A stretch of 64,000 nucleotides of DNA from an uncultured Lachnospiraceae bacterium (lineage in GTDB: Bacteria > Bacillota > Clostridia > Lachnospirales > Lachnospiraceae): the NCBI GenBank assembly GCA_947245585.1, contig CAMXPV010000017.1:1-64000 (forward strand), given 5' to 3'. Positions 42,311 to 50,521 of this stretch are shown piece by piece. How positions within the stretch are numbered: the stretch's first letter is position 1; each line of letters opens with the position of its first letter. The position numbers and the translations under genes were made by a program. A model generated the notes under the pieces. The model was not told the origin of the DNA. It worked only from the letters and a program-made list of their open reading frames with translations, and did no database searches.

Positions 42311-42799
42311 ATGAAGAAAACGGGGTTTTATATCATAAAGGATAAATTTTTTGAGGGTATGGCTGATCCGTACCTCAAAAGTAATAAAGCAGGGAACAGA
42401 CCACATTATTATTGCTTTGAAGATACGAATACAGGAATTTACTGGATGATACCTTTGTCCAGTCAAATTGATAAATATAAGCGGATTGTAGAAAAGAAAG
42501 AAAAAGCGGGAAAGCCCTGTGACATTATTCATATTGTGAAATTAGATGATAGCAGACAGAGTGTATTTTTGATACAGGATATGTTTCCGATAACAGATGA
42601 GTACATAGAACGGGAATATACCATAGCCGGAAATCATTTGATGTTGACAAGTGAGCATACTGTTAAAGAAATTGAACAGAAAGCCAAAAAGGTTATGGGT
42701 ATGTTGAAACGTGGTATGAAATTTACACCAACGCAGCCGAATGTGTTAGCTATATTAGAAAAGGTGAAAAAATCTAAATTGATACGAGGAATGAAATAA
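42311..42799 (+). CDS. cptN: CptN/ToxN-like endoribonuclease toxin (type III)
   Basis: A 162-aa toxin starting at ATG 42311 behind AAGAGGA. It opens MKKTGFYIIKDKFFEGMADP and contains KAGNRPHYYCFEDTNTGIYW, MIPLSSQIDKYKRIVEKKEK and LIQDMFPITDEYIEREYTIA, which I recognise as the CptN branch of ToxN/AbiQ-type RNases. These cut the repeat precursor RNA and cellular mRNAs and are inhibited by the pseudoknot RNA; several family members give phage abortive infection. Codons upstream to 42185 lie in the antitoxin repeats and are not a true extension. It overlaps the HAD gene by 1 nt. Confidence 0.88.
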   Translation: MKKTGFYIIKDKFFEGMADPYLKSNKAGNRPHYYCFEDTNTGIYWMIPLSSQIDKYKRIVEKKEKAGKPCDIIHIVKLDDSRQSVFLIQDMFPITDEYIEREYTIAGNHLMLTSEHTVKEIEQKAKKVMGMLKRGMKFTPTQPNVLAILEKVKKSKLIRGMK

Positions 42800-43308
42800 T
42801 GTCAAAAGTTATATTTCTGGACATAGATGGTGTGCTCAACTCAAATTTTTGGAATGATAGTCATCAGACAGAAATCAGCGATGGCACGTTGATTGACAAG
42901 GAGAAAATCAAACTGCTTGCGGGTTTGGTAAACGAGACAGATTCAGAAATCATTCTTCATTCAGGATGGCGGTTTTGGTTTGATGCCGACTTAAAACCAC
43001 TATGTGTGGAGGCAAATAGATTAGTTGAGTTATTAGAAAAAGTGAACTTGTATATAAGCGGAATAACTCCAGATTTGACGACAGAAGAAATTAGAAAAAC
43101 AAAGAAATTTAGTCTGGTAAAAGCTGATGAAATTTTGTTATGGTTAAATTTACATAATAGCGTTACAGAATGGGTAGTTCTTGATGACCTCGATTTGCAC
43201 AATGATTTAATCAGAAAGCACCATGTTAAAACGGATCAGACGATAGGACTGACTAAGGAGAATATAAAACAAGCTGTAAAGATTCTTTCAGGGCAATTAA
43301 AAAGTTGA
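42799..43308 (+). CDS. HAD phosphatase resembling RNA-repair-associated HAD (SAK type)
   Basis: A 169-aa HAD protein. Motif I is KVIFLDIDGVLNSNFW (Asp8, Asp10), motif II is IILHSGWRFWF (Ser55), and motif IV is EWVVLDDLDLHN (Asp129/130). The pattern fits the family called the HAD domain of Swiss-army-knife RNA repair proteins, predicted to trim RNA ends. It starts on the last base of the toxin stop (TAATG), so it is translationally coupled to the CptN-like RNase. A deleted copy lies at 45081. The RNA-repair role is inference. Confidence 0.8.
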   Translation: MSKVIFLDIDGVLNSNFWNDSHQTEISDGTLIDKEKIKLLAGLVNETDSEIILHSGWRFWFDADLKPLCVEANRLVELLEKVNLYISGITPDLTTEEIRKTKKFSLVKADEILLWLNLHNSVTEWVVLDDLDLHNDLIRKHHVKTDQTIGLTKENIKQAVKILSGQLKS

Positions 43309-43365
43309 TTAATTTTTAGGAATGGATATGGTATGAAAGATAGGGAAAAGGGATTCAGGAAAGCT

Positions 43366-43854
43366 ATGATAAAAGAGATAAATGAAAATGATATTGCAGA
43401 ATGTGTTGATGTAATTAGAAGAAGCTTTTATACGGTTGCGGAGGAATTGGGCTTTACAATAGATAATGCCCCGCATTTTACGGCATTTGCTACAACACAA
43501 GATAGGCTGCTATATCAATTAACAAATGAGCATAGGCAAATGTATGCATATTATGATGATAATAGTGGTAAAATCATTGGCTATTATTCGTTGGAATTAC
43601 AGGATAATAATCAATGCGAACTTAACAATTTATGTGTTCTCCCTCAATATCGCCACAAACAGATTGGGAAATGTCTGCTTGAAGACGCCTGCGTAAAAGC
43701 AAAAAAGGCGGGGTGTAAAAAAATGAATATTGGAATTGTGGAAGAAAATAAAGTGTTAAAAGAATGGTATATGGAAAACGGGTTTATACATACTGGAACG
43801 AAGAAATTTGATTTTTTCCCATTTACTTGCGGATATATGGAAATAGTATTGTAG
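43366..43854 (+). CDS. GNAT family N-acetyltransferase
   Basis: A 162-aa acetyltransferase. Motif A is CELNNLCVLPQYRHKQIGKC with R-x-x-x-I-G-K, and motif B is EENKVLKEWYMENGFIHTGT. It begins MIKEINENDIAECVDVIRRS, and HFTAFATTQDRLLYQL is a specific insert seen in a Clostridial subgroup. The substrate is unknown. ATG 43366 follows CAGGAAAG; an upstream in-frame ATG at 43333 has no ribosome site. Confidence 0.85.
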   Translation: MIKEINENDIAECVDVIRRSFYTVAEELGFTIDNAPHFTAFATTQDRLLYQLTNEHRQMYAYYDDNSGKIIGYYSLELQDNNQCELNNLCVLPQYRHKQIGKCLLEDACVKAKKAGCKKMNIGIVEENKVLKEWYMENGFIHTGTKKFDFFPFTCGYMEIVL

Positions 43855-43907
43855 GGATAGGCGTTTTATTTTGCAAGGTTTTTAACGAATAGACGAAAAA
43901 GCACGGG

Positions 43908-44153
43908 ATGACTAGAGAGACAGTCACAGAAACAATCCGCATATGCAGGGATAGGAATGTATTAAGAGAATAATTGATTGACAGGGAAAAGGAGTTGTGA
44001 TAATTATGATGCGTTTATTTGATGAAGAACAGATCATGAAGTCATTTAATTTTAGAAGCGAAAGGCATGATGAAGCGAGAAAAACAGCGGAAAGATTGGT
44101 AAAAAGGGAAAATGATACTTGAGGATATTACAGAATGTGTTTATTATACTTAA
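43908..44153 (+). pseudogene. Degraded C-terminal end of an Rpn-type nuclease gene
   Basis: The reading TRETVTETIRICRDRNVLRE is followed by a TAA where family members have Tyr, then LIDREKE, a frame change, and MMRLFDEEQIMKSF with a basic ERHDEARKTAERLVK tail; a further frame change restores KGKMILEDITECV. This corresponds to the C-terminal third of an Rpn/PD-(D/E)XK protein. One stop and two frameshifts show decay. The nuclease domain itself is absent. Confidence 0.6.
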
Positions 44154-44302
44154 AAAGTATGTGTTGAACAATAATGATATAATTTTTTTGGAACCTTAGG
44201 GGAATAGTTTAAATATTCATTTGTTAATAGTGGCATAAGGTTTCCTTTCAAATTAAATGATGCCAAATAAAATTTTTCCCATTGTTATCTATCATGTTTT
44301 GA

Positions 44303-44683
44303 TTACCATAGAGTTTTGACATTATACTTAGGTATTGTGCTGTCTTTTGTAATAATGATATAGTTTTCCGCGATAGCCTGTGAAATAATTAACCGGTCAA
44401 ATGGGTCTCCGTGAATTGCAGGGATTTGACTGATTTGGTCAAGATGAAGTGGTTTTATTGAAAGGATATCTAATTGCTCTTTTTCACAAGTTTCTGCAAT
44501 TTTAGAAATAGAACTTTTAATTTGAAGTTTTCCAATGCTTGATTTAATTGCAATTTCCCACATGGAAACAATACTTACACAGATTTTAACGTCATTATGG
44601 TAAATTATGTTCGATGCTTTTGGGGAAAGTTTTCCACTGTCATATAAAAAGTATAATAAAGCATTTGTGTCCAGTAGATACAT
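44303..44683 (-). CDS. PIN-domain toxin (VapC-like)
   Basis: A 126-aa PIN toxin of the Sll0205-like group. The acidic residues are present: Asp5 in YLLDTNALLYFL, Glu in SMWEIAIKSSIGKL, Asp in GDPFDRLIISQA, and the end TKDSTIPKYNV. It is a predicted RNase. The ATG overlaps the stop of the upstream DUF2281 antitoxin. It is the fourth PIN protein in the window and belongs to a different subgroup from those at 5136 and 14351. Confidence 0.88.
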   Translation of the reverse strand: MYLLDTNALLYFLYDSGKLSPKASNIIYHNDVKICVSIVSMWEIAIKSSIGKLQIKSSISKIAETCEKEQLDILSIKPLHLDQISQIPAIHGDPFDRLIISQAIAENYIIITKDSTIPKYNVKTLW

Positions 44684-44910
44684 TATATATACTCCTTAAA
44701 ACATTCCGGTGTTTCATCGAAATTTTCTGCCATCATAATAAATTCATCAGCTAATGGATTTATTGATCTATGAAACGCAATATTATTGTTTGTAGGTTTT
44801 TTCTGTTCGTTTTGAGCGGAATATTTTAAAAATCTCATAAATTCGATTACTTGCTCTATTTTATCTTCGGAAAGATCTTTCGCTTCTTTAATTAAAATAT
44901 CATATGCCAT
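44683..44910 (-). CDS. DUF2281-type antitoxin
   Basis: A 75-aa protein from ATG 44910: MAYDILIKEAKDLSEDKIEQ VIEFMRFLKY-type opening followed by a C-terminal part rich in acidic residues (EFIMMAENFDETPECFKEYI). DUF2281 proteins are antitoxins for PIN toxins. The site GAAAGGG lies upstream. It precedes and overlaps the toxin, the standard antitoxin-first order. Confidence 0.8.
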   Translation of the reverse strand: MAYDILIKEAKDLSEDKIEQVIEFMRFLKYSAQNEQKKPTNNNIAFHRSINPLADEFIMMAENFDETPECFKEYI

Positions 44911-45080
44911 AAACACACACCCTTTCGAGACATGATATATTTATTTAGGTAATAATATATGCAAATATATAAATTATTATAAAGCGTACTTTCTATCATT
45001 TTAAAATATGATATAATTACAATCAAAGTATAACAAAATTATATAGAAAAAACAATAATATTTATATGAGGATCGAAATA
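44911..45080. other. AT-rich intergenic region
   Basis: Very AT-rich DNA between the PIN module and the HAD remnant. It must hold the module promoter on the minus strand, but I could not pick one -35/-10 pair with confidence. Confidence 0.3.
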
Positions 45081-45243
45081 ATGTCAAAAGCTATATTTCT
45101 GGATATAGATGGTGTGCTCAACTCAAATTTTTGGAATGATAGTCATCAGACAGCATCATGTGAAAACAGATCAGACAATAGGACTGACCAAGGAGAATGT
45201 AAAACAAGCTGTAAAGATTCTATCGGGGCAATTAAAAAGTTGA
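45081..45243 (+). pseudogene. HAD gene copy with internal deletion
   Basis: The first 25 codons (MSKAIFLDIDGVLNSNFWND SHQT-type) match the HAD gene at 42799 almost exactly; after CAGACAG the sequence jumps to the 3' end (GCATCATGTGAAAACAGATC through GGGCAATTAAAAAGTTGA), matching 43212-43308. About 345 bp are lost, with an AG microhomology at the junction, and the frame is broken after residue 24. Confidence 0.85.
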
Positions 45244-45299
45244 TTTATTTTAAGGAATAAGTTGCTGTCTACAACTGTCTACCAATTCTATAGACACAT

Positions 45300-45333
45300 A
45301 AAAAGCGAGAACCTTGTAAAATCAAGGTTCTCG
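45300..45333 (-). terminator. tRNA-Thr terminator
   Basis: A perfect 11-bp stem, CGAGAACCTTG / CAAGGTTCTCG, with a 6-nt loop, followed on the minus strand by a T-run (GCTTTTTA). Confidence 0.88.
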
Positions 45334-45346
45334 ACATTTCTAACAA

Positions 45347-45419
45347 AGCTGCTGACGGGAATCGGACCCGTGACCTCCGCACTACCAATGCGACGCTCTA
45401 CCGACTGAGCCACAGCAGC
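45347..45419 (-). tRNA. tRNA-Thr (anticodon GGT)
   Basis: The minus strand folds as a 73-nt tRNA: acceptor GCTGCTG/CAGCAGC, D arm GCTC-AGTCGGTA-GAGC, anticodon stem TCGCA/TGCGG with loop TTGGTAG giving anticodon GGT, and T arm ACGGG-TCCGATT-CCCGT. The discriminator is T and no CCA is encoded. It reads ACC (and ACU) codons. Confidence 0.95.
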
Positions 45420-45506
45420 CTGACAGGATAGACAAGCTTTCTGTCACCGTGTTATAGTTTACCAAAAAGAAAAAATCTTGTCAATACCTGAATCGGTTGA
45501 GTTTTC

Positions 45507-45535
45507 TTGACAAAACGCCTTAAGTTGCATATTCT
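45507..45535 (+). promoter_or_regulatory. cysE operon promoter
   Basis: TTGACA (45507-45512), 17-bp spacer, TATTCT (45530-45535), about 70 bp before cysE. No T-box or cysteine-responsive leader structure is evident. Confidence 0.7.
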
Positions 45536-45607
45536 TAAATATGGTAGAAAATTTCTGTGGCGTTGGCGGGACAAACGCCGTGCGGGAGATAGAAGGGAAG
45601 CGGCTCA

Positions 45608-46300
45608 ATGGGCTTGATTGGAAACATAAAGGAGGAAATCCGTGTCATACGGGAGAGGGATCCGGCGATCCACTCTAATATGGAAGTTTTTCTGTATCCC
45701 AGTTTTAAGGTGATGTGTTATTATCGTCTGGCCCATAAGCTTTATCTGCACCGCCACTATTTTTGGGCGCGTTGGGTTTCCCAGAAGGGTGCGCGCAGGA
45801 CGGGCATTGAGATTCATCCGGGTGCGCAGATTGGGAAAGGCTTTTTCATCGATCACGGACACGGTGTCATTATCGGGGAAACGACGGTGATCGGTGACAA
45901 TGTGACGCTCTATCAGGGGGTAACATTGGGAGGAACGGGAAAGGAGCAGGGAAAGAGGCATCCCACCATCGGCAATAACGTGATGATCAGCACCGGCGCG
46001 AAGGTGCTGGGTTCCTTTAAAATCGGCGATAACAGCAAGATCGGGGCCGGAAGCGTGGTGCTTAATGAGGTGCCGCCGGGTTCCACGGTTGTGGGCGTGC
46101 CGGGCCGTGTGGTGAAGCGGGATAACATGGCGCTTCCACAGGAAGAGCTTGACCAGACCCATCTGCCGGACCCTGTGCGGGAGGATATCATGGGTTTGCA
46201 GCGGGCCAATGCGGAGTTGACAAACCGTCTGCTCGATTTGGAGCAGGAGATGAAGCGTCTGCGCAAAGAAAAGGCGCAGGGTGATGGTGAAAATGGTTGA
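45608..46300 (+). CDS. cysE: Serine O-acetyltransferase
   Basis: A 230-aa CysE/EpsC-type enzyme making O-acetylserine for cysteine synthesis. The N-terminal helical part (MGLIGNIKEEIRVIRERDPA) precedes left-handed beta-helix repeats with GIEIHPGAQIGKGFFIDHGH, GVIIGETTVIGDNVTLYQGV and TLGGTGK. A coiled C-terminal tail (NRLLDLEQEMKRLRKEKAQG) is longer than usual. It is the first gene of cysE-cysS-mrnC-rlmB. Confidence 0.94.
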   Translation: MGLIGNIKEEIRVIRERDPAIHSNMEVFLYPSFKVMCYYRLAHKLYLHRHYFWARWVSQKGARRTGIEIHPGAQIGKGFFIDHGHGVIIGETTVIGDNVTLYQGVTLGGTGKEQGKRHPTIGNNVMISTGAKVLGSFKIGDNSKIGAGSVVLNEVPPGSTVVGVPGRVVKRDNMALPQEELDQTHLPDPVREDIMGLQRANAELTNRLLDLEQEMKRLRKEKAQGDGENG

Positions 46301-46334
46301 CATAATATGAGACGGAGAGGGAAAAGAGGAGATT

Positions 46335-47744
46335 ATGAAAGTTTACAATACATTGTCCGGAAAGAAAGAGGAGTTTACACCGCTTGAAGAAGGAAAGGTG
46401 AAAATGTATGTCTGCGGGCCTACGGTTTACAACCTGATTCATATCGGAAACGCAAGGCCCATGATTGTGTTTGACACGGTGCGCCGGTATATGGAACACA
46501 AGGGATATGAGGTCAACTATGTGTCCAACTTCACGGATGTGGACGACAAAATCATCAAGAAAGCCAACGAGGAAGGGACAGACCCTTCCGTGATTTCCGA
46601 GCGCTATATTGCAGAGTGCAAGAAGGATATGGAGTCTTTGCATGTGAAGCCTGCAACCACCCATCCGAAGGCGACCTGCGAGATCGACGGCATGATTGAG
46701 ATGATTCAGACATTGATTGACAAGGGACACGCCTATGTGGCGCAGGACGGCACGGTCTATTTCAAGACCAGAAGTTTTCCCGGCTATGGAAAGCTTTCCC
46801 ACAAGAATCTGGACGATCTGAGGAGCGGCGGCAGATCCCTTTTGGTGTCCGGTGAGGATCAGAAAGAGGACCCGCTTGATTTTGTACTCTGGAAGCCGAA
46901 GAAGGAGGGGGAGCCCTTCTGGGAGTCGCCCTGGTGTGAGGGCAGGCCCGGTTGGCATATCGAGTGCTCGGTGATGAGCAAGAAATATCTTGGCGAGGAG
47001 ATTGACATTCACGCGGGCGGCGAAGACCTGATTTTCCCCCACCACGAAAATGAAATCGCCCAGTCGGAGGCAGCAAACGGCAAGCCGTTTGCAAAATACT
47101 GGATGCACAATGGCTTTTTGAATATCGACAATAAAAAGATGTCCAAGTCTCTGGGCAACTTTTTCACGGTGCGGGATATCGGTGAGAAATATGATTTGCA
47201 GATTCTGCGGTTTTTCATGCTCTCCGCCCATTACAGAAGTCCGCTGAATTTCAGCGCGGAATTGATGGAGGCGGCAAAAAACGGACTGGATCGGATCGTG
47301 ACCTGTGTCTCTAACCTGAACTTCCTCTTGGAGAAGGCGAAAGCGGGAGAGATGAGCGCAGAGGAGAAGGCGCAGGCGGCGCAGGCGGCGGAACTGGCGA
47401 AGAAGTTTGACGAGGCCATGGACGATGACTTTAACACGGCGGACGCGATCTCCGCGGTGTTCGAGTTAGTAAAATTCGCTAATACCAATGCAGGCGAGGG
47501 CTCCAGTGCGGCCTTTATCAAAGCGCTGAAAGACGAGATTGTGACCCTGACGGATATCTGCGGGCTTACGGTGGAGAGAAGCGAGGAAATTTTGGATTCG
47601 GAGATCGAGTCGCTGATTGCGGAAAGACAGGAGGCCAGAAAGGCGAAAAATTTTGCAAGGGCGGACGAGATCAGGGATATTCTTACGCAGAAGGGCATTG
47701 TGTTGGAAGATACGCGAGAGGGTGTAAAATGGAAGAGGGCTTGA
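46335..47744 (+). CDS. cysS: Cysteinyl-tRNA synthetase
   Basis: A 469-aa class I synthetase. The HIGH motif is [15 protein letters not shown], zinc ligands lie in the [17 protein letters not shown] and [11 protein letters not shown] regions, and the KMSKS loop is [18 protein letters not shown] anticodon domain and the C-terminal [12 protein letters not shown] follow. The length is normal. It overlaps mrnC by 16 nt. Confidence 0.97.
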   Translation: MKVYNTLSGKKEEFTPLEEGKVKMYVCGPTVYNLIHIGNARPMIVFDTVRRYMEHKGYEVNYVSNFTDVDDKIIKKANEEGTDPSVISERYIAECKKDMESLHVKPATTHPKATCEIDGMIEMIQTLIDKGHAYVAQDGTVYFKTRSFPGYGKLSHKNLDDLRSGGRSLLVSGEDQKEDPLDFVLWKPKKEGEPFWESPWCEGRPGWHIECSVMSKKYLGEEIDIHAGGEDLIFPHHENEIAQSEAANGKPFAKYWMHNGFLNIDNKKMSKSLGNFFTVRDIGEKYDLQILRFFMLSAHYRSPLNFSAELMEAAKNGLDRIVTCVSNLNFLLEKAKAGEMSAEEKAQAAQAAELAKKFDEAMDDDFNTADAISAVFELVKFANTNAGEGSSAAFIKALKDEIVTLTDICGLTVERSEEILDSEIESLIAERQEARKAKNFARADEIRDILTQKGIVLEDTREGVKWKRA

Positions 47745-48169
47745 CGATTCTTGAGGCCATCAAGCGGGACTTTGCATGCAGGGACATTGATATCCGCACG
47801 TATTCTCCGCTCGCATTAGCGTATATTGGGGACGCGATCTACGATCTGGTGATTCGCACCATTGTGGTAGAGCGGGGGAATACCTCGGCAAACAAACTGC
47901 ACAAAAAGACGGTCGGCTATGTGAATGCGCGTGTGCAGGCGAAGATGATAGAGTCGCTTTTGGACGAGCTGACAGAGGAAGAGCAGGCAGTCTATAAGCG
48001 GGGCAGGAACGCCAAGTCTTACACCACCGCCAAAAACGCCAGTGTCATCGAATACCGCAAGGCCACAGGGTTTGAGGCGTTATGCGGTTATCTGTATCTG
48101 ACGGGGAAACAGGAGCGGATGCTTGCGCTGATTAAGAAGGCGGTGGAGCTAGTCGGGATGAAGATCTGA
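47729..48169 (+). CDS. mrnC: Mini-ribonuclease 3
   Basis: A 146-aa Mini-III RNase, an RNase III catalytic domain without dsRNA-binding domain. The signature is [20 protein letters not shown] with the catalytic Asp/Glu, and [20 protein letters not shown] follows. It matures 23S rRNA ends in Firmicutes. The position after cysS and before rlmB is the standard order. It overlaps cysS by 16 nt. Confidence 0.95.
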   Translation: MEEGLTILEAIKRDFACRDIDIRTYSPLALAYIGDAIYDLVIRTIVVERGNTSANKLHKKTVGYVNARVQAKMIESLLDELTEEEQAVYKRGRNAKSYTTAKNASVIEYRKATGFEALCGYLYLTGKQERMLALIKKAVELVGMKI

Positions 48170-48235
48170 CAGCCGCGTAAGCGCGGGTTTGCGAGTGTGA
48201 AAATAGGGAAGACATGGAAGAGAGGTTTACATAAA

Positions 48236-48976
48236 TTGGAAGAAAACACCGGCATGATAGAAGGCAGAAATGCCGTAATAGAGGCCTTTCGGGCGGGAAA
48301 AACGATAGACAGGCTGTATGTGTTGGACGGCTGTAAGGACGGCCCCATTATGACCATCAAGCGGGAGGCGGCCAAACAGGGAAGCCAGATCAAATATGTG
48401 ACGAAAGAGCGCCTGGATCAGATGTCCGAGACGGGCAGACACCAGGGCGTGATTGCCGATGCGGCGGCTTACGGGTACGCGGAAGTTTCCGATCTTTTAC
48501 AGAGGGCGAAAGAGAAGGGGGAGGAGCCCTTTGTTTTGCTTTTGGATGGCATAGAAGACCCCCATAATCTGGGGGCAATCATCCGCACGGCGAATCAGGC
48601 CGGCGCCCACGGCGTTATCATTCCGAAAAACCGGGCGGTTGGGTTGACAGCTACGGTGGCCAAGGCATCGGCAGGCGCATTGAATTACACGCCGGTGGCC
48701 AAGGTGACCAATCTGGGACAGGCCATTGAGGAGTTGAAAAAAGAAGGACTCTGGTTTGTGTGCGCGGACATGGACGGCACATCCATGTATGAATTGAATT
48801 TGAAAGGACCCATTGGGCTGGTGATCGGCGCGGAGGGAAGCGGCGTAAGCCGTCTGGTCAGGGAAAAGTGCGATATGAACGCACAGATTCCCATGCGGGG
48901 TGATATTGATTCCCTGAATGCTTCGGTGGCGGCGGGGATTCTGGCCTATGAGATTGTAAGACAAAGGTTGAGATGA
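48236..48976 (+). CDS. rlmB: 23S rRNA (guanosine-2'-O)-methyltransferase RlmB
   Basis: A SpoU-family methyltransferase of about 246 aa. The N-terminal substrate-binding part is MIEGRNAVIEAFRAGKTIDR, and the SAM-binding knot has LLLDGIEDPHNLGAIIRTAN, LVIGAEGSGVSRLVREKCD and IPMRGDIDSLNASVAAGILA. It methylates G2251-type position of 23S rRNA. TTG 48236 is preferred because AAGAGAGG lies 10 nt upstream; GTG 48197 would add 13 residues with no ribosome site. Confidence 0.92.
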   Translation: MEENTGMIEGRNAVIEAFRAGKTIDRLYVLDGCKDGPIMTIKREAAKQGSQIKYVTKERLDQMSETGRHQGVIADAAAYGYAEVSDLLQRAKEKGEEPFVLLLDGIEDPHNLGAIIRTANQAGAHGVIIPKNRAVGLTATVAKASAGALNYTPVAKVTNLGQAIEELKKEGLWFVCADMDGTSMYELNLKGPIGLVIGAEGSGVSRLVREKCDMNAQIPMRGDIDSLNASVAAGILAYEIVRQRLR

Positions 48977-50385
48977 AGAGGATAAATGAAATTTTGGCCG
49001 TAGTCATCATATCGCTGATGGGAGTACTTGTGGCGGCGGTAGGACTGCGGGTATACGACACTTATATGACAAACAGGGAGATCAGGACGCAGATCAAAAA
49101 ACAGGAGCAGGTTCTCGCCAGAAACCGGGAGAACCATGACCGTGTGCAGGAGATGCGTCAGGAGATTCAGGAGTTGTCGGCGGACAGGGAAAAGCTGCAG
49201 CAGTTTTTGGATGAGATACGGCTTGAAAATCAGGAGACAGTTCCGGCTGCGTCCATGACGGAGCCGTTTGAACCAGGGGACAGCGGAATGTCCGGACATG
49301 AAAGTATGTCGGAGAATACGCCGGATATCCCGGCAGATATGGTGCAGTCCAGTATGTCCGGCAATGACACGATGTCCGGTAATGAACTGAGTATGTCGGG
49401 CAATGAACTGAGTATGTCGGGTAACAGCACCATGTCAGGAAACGGGCTTAGTATGTCGGGCAACTCTACTATGTCCGGGAACGGGCTCAGCATGTCAGGC
49501 AACTCTACCATGTCGGGAAATGGCCTTAGCATGTCTGATAACAGCACGATGTCAGGGAACGGCCTTAGCATGTCGGGCAACTCTACCATGTCCGGAAATA
49601 TGTTGGATGTTTTGACGGGGCTTGTGCGGCCGAAGATTTCACTGGAGGAGCGCAGGCGGAACAGAACATCTCTGGAGGAGACCTTCGTGGCCAACATGGA
49701 AGACCAAATGTGTCTGGAAAACAGCCGGATTGATTTTTCCGATAAAAAGATTGCCTGTCTGGGAGACAGCATTACGGCGGCAGCCAATCTGGAGGATGAG
49801 GAGAATTATCGTTCCTATGCCTACCCTGCGGTGCTCGGAGAGATTCTGGATGCTGACGAGGTGTACAATCTGGGCATTGGCGGTTCCTCCATCGGGCGGT
49901 ATTGGGCGGATGCTTTTGTGGAGCGCTATACCGAGATTCCGGAGGATACGGATATCATCATTGTCATGGGAGGGACGAACGATGGGTTCTGTCTTTCAGA
50001 GGAGGAGTTTGGTACGCTTTCGGAGAGGGAGCCATGGACTTTCTGCGGTGATCTGGATGAACTGATGCGGGGGCTTAAGGAGAATTATCCGGATGCGGAG
50101 ATATACTTTGTCACACCACTTCCGAATATTTTACAGGATTATCTGATGAGGGAGCGCGACTATCTTTTGCCCCAGAGTAATCTGGTGAATGTGATACTGA
50201 CACTGTCCGAGGAATATGATTTTAAGGTGATTGACCTGTACAATTCCAATATACTGGATTCCCACGATGCAGATATCGTGGCTGACTATGTGCCGGACGG
50301 CGTACATGCAAGCAAGGCAGGATATCGGATTCTTGCAGAGCACATTGCGGCGGAAATGGTGCGCAGTTATGAAGAAGAGGAGTGA
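48973..50385 (+). CDS. Membrane-anchored SGNH hydrolase with MSGN-repeat linker
   Basis: A 470-aa protein. Residues 8-27 are a membrane anchor, 33-86 a coiled coil (IRTQIKKQEQVLARNRENHD), and about 103-210 a linker of 15 Met-Ser-Gly-Asn-like motifs alternating as MSGNST and MSGNGLS. The SGNH hydrolase domain runs from 255 to 465: CLGDSITAA (block I), GIGGSSI (II), VMGGTNDG (III) and DGVHAS (V). It should act outside the cell as an esterase on a glycan or lipid. The ATG overlaps the rlmB stop. Confidence 0.85.
   Translation: MKRINEILAVVIISLMGVLVAAVGLRVYDTYMTNREIRTQIKKQEQVLARNRENHDRVQEMRQEIQELSADREKLQQFLDEIRLENQETVPAASMTEPFEPGDSGMSGHESMSENTPDIPADMVQSSMSGNDTMSGNELSMSGNELSMSGNSTMSGNGLSMSGNSTMSGNGLSMSGNSTMSGNGLSMSDNSTMSGNGLSMSGNSTMSGNMLDVLTGLVRPKISLEERRRNRTSLEETFVANMEDQMCLENSRIDFSDKKIACLGDSITAAANLEDEENYRSYAYPAVLGEILDADEVYNLGIGGSSIGRYWADAFVERYTEIPEDTDIIIVMGGTNDGFCLSEEEFGTLSEREPWTFCGDLDELMRGLKENYPDAEIYFVTPLPNILQDYLMRERDYLLPQSNLVNVILTLSEEYDFKVIDLYNSNILDSHDADIVADYVPDGVHASKAGYRILAEHIAAEMVRSYEEEE
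49288..49602 (+). repeat. MSGN coding repeats (39-bp units within the SGNH gene)
   Basis: Tandem units encode MSGNST-MSGNGLS (13 codons, 39 bp), preceded by shorter ELS-type units. Ser codons switch among TCC, TCG and TCA and Gly among GGC, GGG, GGA and GGT, so nucleotide identity is lower than peptide identity. Confidence 0.85.
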
Positions 50386-50521
50386 AATTAGCGGTAGATT
50401 GTGGTATAATGTACACAATGGCAATGAGCAGTGCGTGGACAGAGGATAAACGAAGAGGGGAGCTTGCTCACCGAAGGTTTTCCGAATGCGCGCTGTTAAC
50501 ATGACACAGAAGGGAGAACAT

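Noticed and set aside
45420-45607. T-box or cysteine leader before cysE
   Set aside because: No T-box sequence or long leader structure; only a consensus promoter is visible.
49288-49602. Phase-variable slippage repeat
   Set aside because: Units are 39 bp and synonymous changes lower nucleotide identity; copy change keeps the frame, so on/off switching is not expected.
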